64,000 nt of DNA from Pseudoalteromonas sp. S16_S37. GTDB lineage: Bacteria > Pseudomonadota > Gammaproteobacteria > Enterobacterales > Alteromonadaceae. The notes below the pieces were generated by a model. The model was given only the letters and a program-made list of their open reading frames with translations, searched no databases and was not told the origin of the DNA. Numbering within the stretch: the first letter of the stretch is position 1; the number at the start of each line of letters is the position of its first letter. Where the stretch lies: NCBI RefSeq assembly GCF_014694405.1, contig NZ_JAAUWV010000013.1, positions 1 through 64,000 on the forward strand, written 5' to 3'. A program made the translations under genes and the position numbers. Positions 18,879 through 27,375 of the stretch are shown in pieces.

Positions 18879-19481
18879 ATGTCGGGTGTTCGCGCACAAC
18901 AAAAACAAAAAACAAGGCAAGCACTGATTGAAGCGGCATTCAACCAGCTCAGTGCAGAACACAGCTTCTCTAACCTAAGTCTACGTGAAGTCGCGCGTGA
19001 AGCGGGTATTGCCCCAACCTCATTTTATCGTCATTTTAAAGACATGAACGAGCTTGGATTGACCATGGTAGATGAAGCTGGTCTTACGCTGCGTCAGCTT
19101 ATGCGCCAAGCTCGTAGGCGTATTGCCAGTGGTGGCAGTGTGATCATTACCTCCGTTGAAACTTTTATGGAGTTCATTGATACCTCTAGCAATCAGTTTA
19201 GACTGCTACTGAGAGAACGCTCGGGCACTTCGAAAGCGTTTAGAGCCGCTGTTGCCAGAGAAATTAAACATTTTATTCTTGAGCTCGCGCATTATCTTGA
19301 AAGCGAAACACCGTGTGACAAGCAGCATGCATATATGCAGGCAGAGGCCATGGTCACGTTGGTTTTTAATGCTGGTGCTGAAGCGCTCGATCAAGATGCG
19401 CAGCAACGGGCAGAGCTCACCGAAAGGTTAATTTGGCAGCTACGTTATATTGCTCGCGGTGCTAATCATTACGGCTCTTAG
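18879..19481 (+). CDS. fabR: TetR family unsaturated-fatty-acid repressor FabR
   Basis: FabR senses the ratio of saturated to unsaturated acyl chains and represses unsaturated fatty acid genes. The protein has 200 residues and tracks E. coli FabR closely: [39 protein letters not shown] (the HTH), [20 protein letters not shown] and [20 protein letters not shown]. The start at 18879 is chosen because GGAG lies six bases upstream and the protein then begins MSGVRAQQ; a longer frame upstream is not supported. It faces the desaturase gene, its probable main target here. Confidence 0.95.
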   Translation: MSGVRAQQKQKTRQALIEAAFNQLSAEHSFSNLSLREVAREAGIAPTSFYRHFKDMNELGLTMVDEAGLTLRQLMRQARRRIASGGSVIITSVETFMEFIDTSSNQFRLLLRERSGTSKAFRAAVAREIKHFILELAHYLESETPCDKQHAYMQAEAMVTLVFNAGAEALDQDAQQRAELTERLIWQLRYIARGANHYGS

Positions 19482-19869
19482 TCTTAAAGCTTTTTAACCT
19501 CACTTTACCTTTAATATTCTGTTTTCTTCATTGAATGAGCTACTCAAGTGTTGCCATTTAGCGGTTAAATGGCTTCTGGTTGCGATTTATTTCTAGGTTT
19601 CGCTCTCTAAGAATCAACCATTTTTACTATATTTGTACCTGATTCCATAAAAATCCTACAAAGGAATATATTATTCCTCTGAGCTAACCTGCTTTGTTAC
19701 AAAAAAGTTTACTTTATGTTCTTTTTTTGCATCAAAGAGTTAGGTGTTATGTGAATTTCATTCATTCTTTTTTGTTATTTAATTGTTAATTTTGATGCAT
19801 TACTCTATATCGTAATTAACCACCTTTAGATCAACAAGGTGTTGTAACTAAATTCAACAAGGAATTGAA
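19482..19869. promoter_or_regulatory. 388-bp intergenic region upstream of the secreted-protein locus
   Basis: An AT-rich region without a gene. A weak hairpin (CCATTTA at 19554-19560 with TAAATGG at 19566-19572) may end fabR transcription. A 17-bp palindrome, AGGAATATATTATTCCT at 19662-19678, lies about 190 bases before the protease start and could be an operator. AAGGAATTGAA just before the ATG at 19870 supplies the ribosome binding site. No promoter is assigned with confidence. Confidence 0.45.
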
Positions 19870-22800
19870 ATGAACAAGTTTTCGGTTTTCGTTGCCACTG
19901 GGTTATTCGGCATAACCTCTGCTGCTCAGGCTGTTCAGAACCACACTTTGCTTAACCAAGCACATGTTTGGCAAGTGTTAGAGCAATCGATTGCTCAGCA
20001 AGGGCTTGGCTTCGTACAGCAGTCCAATGTACAAAGCGTGACTGATGGGGTTGAAGCTGTATTGAGCTATCGATTAATCAAACAAACTGGCAAGCAAAAA
20101 GAATATCGCCACTATCAAACCTATTTAGGTCAATGGCCAGTGTTAGGGGCGCGCTTTGTATTGATAAATAATGATGATGGCGAAGTTAAGCAAGGATTAG
20201 GCAAAACAGTTCTAGCAAAAGGCAGTATACGCTATGTAACCCCTAAGCGTTTCTTACAATCAGACGAGCAGGTGTTAGCAGATATCGCAAAACAGCAAAA
20301 TGTTACTGCACAGGATACTCAGCTGACGCGCGCTTATGAAGTGCGCAATGGACAATTGAACCCTGTTATCGTGCTCAAAGGGTATGTTGATACGCAGGTT
20401 TATCGCTATGTGTTCGATGCCAGAACATTACAAATTCTCAGTCGTAAGCAAGACTTAGATGCATTTACCAGCGATTTGGTCGCAGGTGGTGGCATTGGTG
20501 GCAATGAAAAGCTCGGTGCAATTTGCTACTCACCCCAACCGCAAAGTATGAATAACTGTTTGAATTATCAATTTGATGCAAACGCTCCAAAAGGTCAGGA
20601 GTTGTTGTTCCAAGTTCAGGATGGGGCAATATTTCAAGCGTTCTCGGGTTATCCATTTATCGTCAGCAAGCTTAATGATACCTGCACACTAGAAAATCCC
20701 TATGTTAAAACCATAGATTACATGAACGATAAGTCTCTCGCAGCAAGTTATCAGTGCGACAGTACGAACGAGCATTTTGATAAGCAGCGTATCGACGACC
20801 AGTTCTATGACTATTACAGCTATCTAGCGGTGAATGAAGCACACTTTAATGCTGGAGTGGTGATGCAGTATTACCATACTTTGCTTAAGCAAATGTACCC
20901 ACAGCAGGCTACTGATTGTGACCCTAATGGGTTTTGCTTAAAGCAGCTTAAACAGAATGTGGGTAATAACACCTATGGTAATACCCAAGCTAACTGGGAC
21001 GACACTCACGTCAATTACGGTACAGGGAATTACGGTGGTACCCATTATTTTCACACTACTTTGGATGTTGTAGCACATGAGGCAAGTCATGCTGTGACAT
21101 TTTGGAACAGCCAGCTAGGTGCGGCCGATCAAGATGGTGCAATAAACGAAGCATTCTCTGATATCGCCAGCGTGGCGGTATTGGATTACTTACAAGCAAA
21201 CGTATCGGGTGCTTATAGTCAGTCAGCGGCTTATTTAAATCAAATCAGTGATAGCGCTCAAAATCATCAGAAAAACCGTAAATGGTGGTACGGTTGGGAT
21301 GTTATGTACGAAGACAAAGGTGCTCGATTTTTTGAGATGCCTTCATGGGATGGTCGCAGTATTGATCATTTTAAAGATTATCAAACAGGATTATCGACCT
21401 ATCACATTGGTGGGGTGTTAAGAAAGGCATTTTACGAACTTGTAAAGACTCACCATTGGTCTATCAACGACGCATTTAAATTGTTTTTACGCGCCAACAT
21501 TGAATGTTTTTTCCCAGGCGCCAGCATTGAAGATGCTGGGCAATGTTTACTCTCTCAAGCCGGCAATTTCACGTATTTAGGCACTGAATCTAAGTTAAAA
21601 GCTGATATTGATGAAACCTTACATTCTGTGGGGATTGTGGCGCGCAATTCAGACATATCAACATTGGATTTTACCAGCAGCATTAATTACAACACGGTGA
21701 ATTATCGCGTTGCTAGTGTACCAGTAAACGATATCGCGAGGCTTGATATTGCTTGGGGCGATGGTACCGAGGAAAGCTGGCAAGAAGGGGACTCAAGCAG
21801 TATTTACGATTACCTTGAACGCGCACGCCAAGTGAATGTGGATGATCTAGTGCGCTTTAAGCTCACGGTGACACTTAAAAATGGCCAGCAAAAAGTGGGC
21901 TACCGTCATTTTTATAGTCGCGCTGTTGGTGCTTCCTGCGAGCCATATTTTAATCAAGGTCAAGTGCACACCACAGATGTCAGTGTTAATGATACAGCAC
22001 TTGCGCTCAGCAGCGAGCGCTATCAAAGTTTGTTAATCAATGCAGTGTCATTTAATAGGCATAACGAACAGACCTTAACGTTACCATCATCACTGAGCGA
22101 TAAGCGTGTCACTTTGTTGGTTGACAGTAATCGCAATGGTTTATTCTCAGCCGATGAAATGGTTTTGAACAACCAACTAGTTGGCAATGGTACGGTGAAT
22201 TTTACTTTGCCTGAGACACTCTCAGCAGGCGTTACTATGTTGCGTATGGCCATCGGCAGTGAATATAACTTCTACGACACGTGTGGGCATACCAAACTAG
22301 CTCAGGTAATTGATTTAAAAGCAGACATAGATGTACCTGAACTACCAATCAAAGCGGGCTTTGAGTATCAAGTTCTAGCAGATAATCGCGTTGAATTTAT
22401 CAATACTTCACAGGCCAATGTGTTGCGCCAGCCTAAGTATCAATGGCAGTTTGGCTTTGATGGCCGCACTAGCTCAGCACAAACCCCTGGCGTTATTGAT
22501 TATCCTAAAGTAGTAGGCAATTACACGGTGACCTTATCGGTAAGTTACCAAGATGGCAGCGGTGAAACAGACACGTTCAGTAAAAACATCTCATTGTCTG
22601 AGCCTCAGCAGTGTGTGGTTGCGATAAGCGATCAAAATAATGCCAATACGTTTTATATCGATCAAATCATGATGTGGACATCAATTAATGACCGCTTATC
22701 GGTTACGGGGGCACAAGGCACCAATAGCATGGGCTACGTACTACATAAATCTAACTTTAGCTTTACTCGCTCACAAGAGCTTACCGTAGATATTGTCAGC

Positions 22801-23145
22801 AATGAGATCAGTGAATCGACAGCTGAACGTCTTTTGAACAATCGAGCAAATGAACTGCGTTTCACCATCTGGTTGGATAAAGATGAGGACAAAAAGTTTG
22901 AGCTAGGTGAAGAAAACTTTAGCGACATGAATAGTAACTACCTCAAAGAGTGCAGCAATGGTCGTTGCCGTATTAAAGCCAGTCAATCGCTGTTCTTACC
23001 TTATGTTCGCTGGTGGGAAGACAAAGACTATGTGATCCGTGCTCGTTTAGAAGAGCAACCTCAAGCAAGTAAAGGGCAAGACGGCTGCAATAACTTCCAT
23101 TACGGTGAAGTTTCCGACATCAAGTTCTCAGTCACTGGCTGGTAA
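19870..23145 (+). CDS. Secreted M4 (thermolysin-type) metalloprotease with PKD and GEVED-type domains
   Basis: A secreted zinc endopeptidase of 1091 residues. Order: signal peptide (1-21), an inhibitory FTP/PepSY-like propeptide (about 30-195), the M4 catalytic domain (about 290-600), a first GEVED-like or beta domain (about 700-825), a PKD domain (about 830-915) and a second GEVED-type domain ending HYGEVSDIKFSV. The zinc site is His403-Glu404-x-x-His407 with Glu427 in NEAFSD, which is exactly the M4 spacing of 19 residues. The later STYHIGGVLRKAFYEL supplies the catalytic His. It heads a run of secreted proteins and may process one of them; that link is inferred from position only. Confidence 0.93.
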   Translation: MNKFSVFVATGLFGITSAAQAVQNHTLLNQAHVWQVLEQSIAQQGLGFVQQSNVQSVTDGVEAVLSYRLIKQTGKQKEYRHYQTYLGQWPVLGARFVLINNDDGEVKQGLGKTVLAKGSIRYVTPKRFLQSDEQVLADIAKQQNVTAQDTQLTRAYEVRNGQLNPVIVLKGYVDTQVYRYVFDARTLQILSRKQDLDAFTSDLVAGGGIGGNEKLGAICYSPQPQSMNNCLNYQFDANAPKGQELLFQVQDGAIFQAFSGYPFIVSKLNDTCTLENPYVKTIDYMNDKSLAASYQCDSTNEHFDKQRIDDQFYDYYSYLAVNEAHFNAGVVMQYYHTLLKQMYPQQATDCDPNGFCLKQLKQNVGNNTYGNTQANWDDTHVNYGTGNYGGTHYFHTTLDVVAHEASHAVTFWNSQLGAADQDGAINEAFSDIASVAVLDYLQANVSGAYSQSAAYLNQISDSAQNHQKNRKWWYGWDVMYEDKGARFFEMPSWDGRSIDHFKDYQTGLSTYHIGGVLRKAFYELVKTHHWSINDAFKLFLRANIECFFPGASIEDAGQCLLSQAGNFTYLGTESKLKADIDETLHSVGIVARNSDISTLDFTSSINYNTVNYRVASVPVNDIARLDIAWGDGTEESWQEGDSSSIYDYLERARQVNVDDLVRFKLTVTLKNGQQKVGYRHFYSRAVGASCEPYFNQGQVHTTDVSVNDTALALSSERYQSLLINAVSFNRHNEQTLTLPSSLSDKRVTLLVDSNRNGLFSADEMVLNNQLVGNGTVNFTLPETLSAGVTMLRMAIGSEYNFYDTCGHTKLAQVIDLKADIDVPELPIKAGFEYQVLADNRVEFINTSQANVLRQPKYQWQFGFDGRTSSAQTPGVIDYPKVVGNYTVTLSVSYQDGSGETDTFSKNISLSEPQQCVVAISDQNNANTFYIDQIMMWTSINDRLSVTGAQGTNSMGYVLHKSNFSFTRSQELTVDIVSNEISESTAERLLNNRANELRFTIWLDKDEDKKFELGEENFSDMNSNYLKECSNGRCRIKASQSLFLPYVRWWEDKDYVIRARLEEQPQASKGQDGCNNFHYGEVSDIKFSVTGW

Positions 23146-23171
23146 ATAACACTTCTTTTAGCAGTAAGGGC

Positions 23172-23193
23172 CCTTGTATCAATTGATACAAGG
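23172..23193. repeat. Perfect 22-bp palindrome between protease and Hint genes
   Basis: The left arm CCTTGTATCAA (23172-23182) is followed directly by its exact inverse, TTGATACAAGG. It can form a hairpin in RNA or be an operator in DNA. There is no T-tract after it. Confidence 0.7.
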
Positions 23194-23252
23194 TTCCTGA
23201 GCTTGTGCTCAAAAAACACCAATAAAGGTAAAATATAACAAAGGGAATCAAG

Positions 23253-25235
23253 ATGAAATTACTCAGTTTATCTGTCGCGCTGGCATTAGGTGCGGCTACG
23301 TCAATAGCCCAAGCACAAAGTGATATTGTGAAGATTAATGCTAGTTCACCTGTACTTGAAATTAAGCAAGGGTTTGTAAAGTCCGACTTAACAAGCAAGC
23401 AAAACATACAAGCGTTAAAGCAGCGTTTAAACAAATATGGGCTTAATAAGCAAAATAGACCCCATTTGTTTAACGTGATTGATAAACAGTATGCACGTAG
23501 CCTAGCGGCACCGAGCTTAGCCATATCAAGCGTGAGTACGGCCAATGATTGTAATGCGCATAACTCAAGTTTGTGCTCGTTTTTCAAACACATGGGTATT
23601 GAAGTTGCTACTTTGCCTGGTACCAATGAACAGTACCTCGTGGTATCTGCACTGAACAGTGAAAAAAAACCAACCAACTATACGTTTATCGATATCACGT
23701 TAGTAAACGAAAAAGGTGAATCGATCACGCTACCGCGCTACGCAGAGTTTTTTGGCGATGGTGAGGAAGAAAAAAAGCGTAAGTCAATTTACTCATCAGC
23801 ACGTTTAAGTGACGCTGTGGCTAAATTACAAAGTGCTGAGCAAATATACGCAGATGCATGGGTGACTGTGGTATATACCGACGCAAATGGTAACGAAGTT
23901 GTAGAAGATAGAAACTCCAAAGTCGAATATTCAAAAGATACTATCTTAGGAGAGTTGGGCTTGATAACCCCTGAAGTACAAAGCGGCGCGCCAATGGTAT
24001 CAGTGCAAAATGCGGGTACATTAACCACCGACTTTGGGTCGACTTTATCTCATCCTAAAGACTTACGTTCAAAAGAAGCTGGGCAGCTAGACAATAAAAT
24101 AATTGTTTGTTTAAACCGTAATTATGGTGATTGTGACTACGAGAATATTTACCCAGCAGGTACGCCTAATGATCAGTTAAAATTGAAGATCCCATTTGTG
24201 GGTGAATACATCATGATGGGTAAAGTAACGCGCATCTATCGACCTGATTGGAGCGTCATTGATGTGGTTGATAACGGTGATGGCAGCACAACCCTTAAAA
24301 GTAGCCCTCAGGTACAAAAGCCTGATGTGATCGACTTTGGCTCTAATATCTTTATTCAAACCAAAGAGGGCGGCGGCGCCACGTCGATTTCCGGTGATCA
24401 GTACAACGATATTCAAAACTTCTTCGCGGATAACATCCAAGTGGAGTACATCCCATTTGGCCGCCGTACCAAGACTAAATTATCTTGGAATATCACCCGT
24501 AACCAAGGTGTGTTTGGTGACGCAACCTTGTATGGCCGTTATCAAGATGCAAACTGGATAATGAACATTGCTGTTGATAACGAACCGCGCCCAGGCCAAA
24601 CACCGCGCGCTGAAACCGTGGTGATTGGTTCTGCAGGTTTAGGGTCATGGGAAGATATCGACTACCCACAAATGCAAATTGTGTATAGCTGCTTAGCACA
24701 AGGTAGTTTGATCACCTTGCCTGATGGCTCACAAATGCCGATTGAAAAGCTTGCCGTGGGCGACCTAGTCATGGGCGCTAGCCAATACAATCCAGCCAAT
24801 CGTTTAGCGCTTGAGATCAAAGATATTTCAGTTGGTGTTGAAGCAATTCCAATGATTGAAATTAAAACCAAATCAGGGAAAAAGTTACTGTTAACGGAAT
24901 CTCACCCTGTGATCATGCAATCGGGCGAGTCTATTTGGGCTAACGAAGTGCAGTTAGGCGATCGTATTCTTACCCAAGATGGAATTGAGTTTGTAAGCAA
25001 AATCAAGCAAGTGAAATTTAAAGACAAGGTTTACAACTTACGTTTATCACGCAGTAAAGACGATCCGAATTACTTAGAAGGTGAAACCTTCAGCATGTTC
25101 GCCAATGGTGTTCAAGTTGGGGATCTGGCGATGCAAAGTAACAATGAGTTTAAGGATAAAGTTGAAACGCAGCAGGATGTTTTGAATCGCTTACCTGAGC
25201 CTTGGCACAAAGATTTTCTCAATAGCATTAAGTAA
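23253..25235 (+). CDS. Secreted protein with C-terminal Hint (hedgehog/intein-type) domain
   Basis: A protein of 660 residues with a signal peptide (MKLLSLSVALALGAATSIAQA). Residues 25-475 are beta-rich and not recognised. Residues 480-620 form a Hint domain: it begins with Cys480 in YSCLAQGSLITLPDGSQMPI, continues VGDLVMGA, has the block-B motif TESHPV with His551, and closes with FANGVQVGDL. In splicing or self-cleaving relatives the end is usually VxVHN; here the last two positions read GD, so Asn cyclisation should not occur. N-terminal thioester chemistry at Cys480 remains possible and could release or link the N-terminal part. A tail of about 40 residues follows. It lies in a run of secreted proteins. 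Confidence 0.8.
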   Translation: MKLLSLSVALALGAATSIAQAQSDIVKINASSPVLEIKQGFVKSDLTSKQNIQALKQRLNKYGLNKQNRPHLFNVIDKQYARSLAAPSLAISSVSTANDCNAHNSSLCSFFKHMGIEVATLPGTNEQYLVVSALNSEKKPTNYTFIDITLVNEKGESITLPRYAEFFGDGEEEKKRKSIYSSARLSDAVAKLQSAEQIYADAWVTVVYTDANGNEVVEDRNSKVEYSKDTILGELGLITPEVQSGAPMVSVQNAGTLTTDFGSTLSHPKDLRSKEAGQLDNKIIVCLNRNYGDCDYENIYPAGTPNDQLKLKIPFVGEYIMMGKVTRIYRPDWSVIDVVDNGDGSTTLKSSPQVQKPDVIDFGSNIFIQTKEGGGATSISGDQYNDIQNFFADNIQVEYIPFGRRTKTKLSWNITRNQGVFGDATLYGRYQDANWIMNIAVDNEPRPGQTPRAETVVIGSAGLGSWEDIDYPQMQIVYSCLAQGSLITLPDGSQMPIEKLAVGDLVMGASQYNPANRLALEIKDISVGVEAIPMIEIKTKSGKKLLLTESHPVIMQSGESIWANEVQLGDRILTQDGIEFVSKIKQVKFKDKVYNLRLSRSKDDPNYLEGETFSMFANGVQVGDLAMQSNNEFKDKVETQQDVLNRLPEPWHKDFLNSIK

Positions 25236-25240
25236 TAGGA

Positions 25241-25258
25241 ATGGCCTGCAAAGGCCAT
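25241..25258. repeat. Small intercistronic hairpin
   Basis: ATGGCC (25241-25246) pairs with GGCCAT (25253-25258) around TGCAAA, between the Hint gene and the first MACPF/CDC-like gene. There is no T-tract; a processing or partial attenuation role is possible. Confidence 0.4.
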
Positions 25259-25273
25259 CTCACGGAGTGAATT

Positions 25274-26509
25274 ATGAATAAATTTATAAAACTAAATGTG
25301 GTATTGGCAGCGCTATGCTCAACCTCAGCTTTGGCGATGAGTGAATCTGATGATGCTAAGCAAAACTTAATTAAGCCTAGCAGCATTGATGCGGTACCAC
25401 TGGGCACGGCTTATCACAGTAAAGGTGAAAACTATCTTGGTCTACAATCAGTTAAAGGTGTTCAGGCAGAGCATTTGGGCAACAGCAAAATCGATTTTCG
25501 TGTTGGTGTTGATTTAGGCTATGAGCAAGCGCTTAAGCTGATTGACGGTAAGGTAGATGCAGGATTTAAGTTTCCAGCTGTGCGGGTTGATGCTGGGGCA
25601 AACTATGCCAAAGATATCAGCGCCGATAAATACACTGGAACCTATACCGTTTATTCGTCGATGAAACCTAAATCTCGGATGTTGATGCCAAGTGGTATGG
25701 TGGGTTATGAGCCTACTCAGGCGGCACTCGACTTAGCCCAAGCACAGCCAGGCAATCGTGAAAAGAACTTAGGTGATGGTTTTGTGCATGGCTTTGCCTA
25801 TGGCTCAAACGTGGTGATCAATATGAAAATTGATTATCGCAATGAAGAAGACAAGCGCTCAATTGGTGGTTACTTAAGTGTTGACTGGATTGGTAAAGTC
25901 AAAGTGGATGGACAGCTGCAAAAGCTTGATGACACCAAGCGTCAATCGGTAAAAATCACCATCAGTGGCTATCAAAGTGGTGGCGAGCCGAATCGCTTAT
26001 TAAACATTATACCTAACGGCATTATGCGCTGTACTTTACTCAACCCAGAGCCTTGCTTTGCGCTCTTTGAATCTGCGATTAATTATTTGAAAAATGACTA
26101 CATTAATCAGTTTGATTCACTTGATGACTACAATGTGACCGAAGCCTACATTGCCGAATATCAAGACTCAGGCCCTGCTTTGCAAGCGCTAGTACCCGCA
26201 CAAGGTTATGAAGGGGCAAATTACTTAACCAAGTTAGTAGTAAAAGAACTAACAGCCCGTTGGATCGCCGAGCGCTTGACCTATCGCCGTGCTAAAAACC
26301 TGCAGCGTTACTATGCGTCGCAGTTTAGCAACGAGCAATTAACTCAGCTGAGTAACATCGAATCAGCCAGTCGCAATAACGCCAATTTATTTGCCGATAT
26401 GGTTGATTACTGTGAGCAAAATCCAGAAGGGAATTATTGCACTGAATATGAAGCTGCGAATTTGGTTTATTACACCGACTACAGTAGCTACAGCGATGTT
26501 TTGAAGTAA
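25274..26509 (+). CDS. Secreted MACPF/CDC-like protein (paralogue A)
   Basis: A secreted protein of 411 residues with a signal peptide (MNKFIKLNVVLAALCSTSALA). It is clearly paralogous to the gene at 27376: both share LGTAY near residue 45, FPAVRVDAGANYAK, a GDxFV block followed by FAYGSNVVINMKIDY, IGGYLSVD, then VKITISGYQSGG and a PCFALFESA segment. The YGxxVxxxxK block followed by a GG turn recalls the beta-sheet core of cholesterol-dependent cytolysins and MACPF proteins. A pore-forming role is inference from these motifs. The C-terminal 100 residues are helical with paired cysteines. GGAG precedes the ATG; the next gene starts 10 bases downstream. Confidence 0.75.
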   Translation: MNKFIKLNVVLAALCSTSALAMSESDDAKQNLIKPSSIDAVPLGTAYHSKGENYLGLQSVKGVQAEHLGNSKIDFRVGVDLGYEQALKLIDGKVDAGFKFPAVRVDAGANYAKDISADKYTGTYTVYSSMKPKSRMLMPSGMVGYEPTQAALDLAQAQPGNREKNLGDGFVHGFAYGSNVVINMKIDYRNEEDKRSIGGYLSVDWIGKVKVDGQLQKLDDTKRQSVKITISGYQSGGEPNRLLNIIPNGIMRCTLLNPEPCFALFESAINYLKNDYINQFDSLDDYNVTEAYIAEYQDSGPALQALVPAQGYEGANYLTKLVVKELTARWIAERLTYRRAKNLQRYYASQFSNEQLTQLSNIESASRNNANLFADMVDYCEQNPEGNYCTEYEAANLVYYTDYSSYSDVLK

Positions 26510-26519
26510 GGAAACGACC

Positions 26520-27365
26520 ATGATGAAACCATTATTTATCGCCACATCTGTGATGTGTGCAGCAACACAAGTACAAGCGGCGACAGAGCTTGAACAACAA
26601 GCAAATTACAATGAAGTCGGAGAATTTTTAACGGTTGCGCAAGCGCAAGGGCGCTTTGCATGGCTGGAAAAGTGTTACGACGGATTACTCGTTGAGATTT
26701 GGGAACAATCTCATGACACCACGCAAATTGTGAGCAAGGAAGAAAAGCTTAAGCAGCTCAGAGCGCTTTGGCTATCAGCGGATAAAGTTGCGCAAGGTCG
26801 AGTAAATTACCTCACCTTTGCAAATAGCGATTTTAGTAATCCGTATCAATGGCGCGCGGGTAACAGTGTGAATGATGCCTGTAGCACCATGCCTCCTGAA
26901 TATGTGCCAGTGGCTTTGCAAACCACATTATTGAAAAACCAATATTGTGAGAACCAAAGCTACGACAACGAGTGGGAATGGATTGAAAAAGTGACCGTCG
27001 AGGAGTTTAGTCATGAATCTCAAAGCCACAGTTATAGTGCAATTACCGGTAAAGTGATCAGTTTACCTGCTGGTAGAGCGGTAAAAATGTCCGTAACACC
27101 CGGAAATAAAGAGCCACAGTATCCATCGCATGTAGCAATGCGAGTGTGGATAGATTGGGATCAGGATGGGGTGATGAGTGAATCAGAAATGGTTCATAAA
27201 TCAGCGTCGGATGCGCCTTTTCAATTTACTTTTGAAGTACCGACTGAGGTACCCGATGGCGTCACCTTGATGCGTATAGCCAGCGATGCTGGCGGCGGTT
27301 CTGATAACGCATGTAAGCGCGTTCAGTATGGTGAGGTGGAAGACTACCTGGTGACAATTCGTTAA
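26520..27365 (+). CDS. Secreted GEVED-domain protein
   Basis: A secreted protein of 281 residues with a signal peptide (ATSVMCAATQVQA). The C-terminal 130 residues form a GEVED-type beta domain: WIDWDQDGVMSESEMVHKSA, then FEVPTEVPDGVTLMRIASDA and the closing motif YGEVEDYLVTI. The acidic loop DWDQDG looks like a calcium site. The same kind of domain occurs in the M4 protease at 19870, so the two may share a binding partner. It sits 10 bases from the genes on each side, so it is in one operon with the two MACPF/CDC-like paralogues. The N-terminal 130 residues are not recognised. Confidence 0.82.
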   Translation: MMKPLFIATSVMCAATQVQAATELEQQANYNEVGEFLTVAQAQGRFAWLEKCYDGLLVEIWEQSHDTTQIVSKEEKLKQLRALWLSADKVAQGRVNYLTFANSDFSNPYQWRAGNSVNDACSTMPPEYVPVALQTTLLKNQYCENQSYDNEWEWIEKVTVEEFSHESQSHSYSAITGKVISLPAGRAVKMSVTPGNKEPQYPSHVAMRVWIDWDQDGVMSESEMVHKSASDAPFQFTFEVPTEVPDGVTLMRIASDAGGGSDNACKRVQYGEVEDYLVTIR

Positions 27366-27375
27366 GGACAAAACA

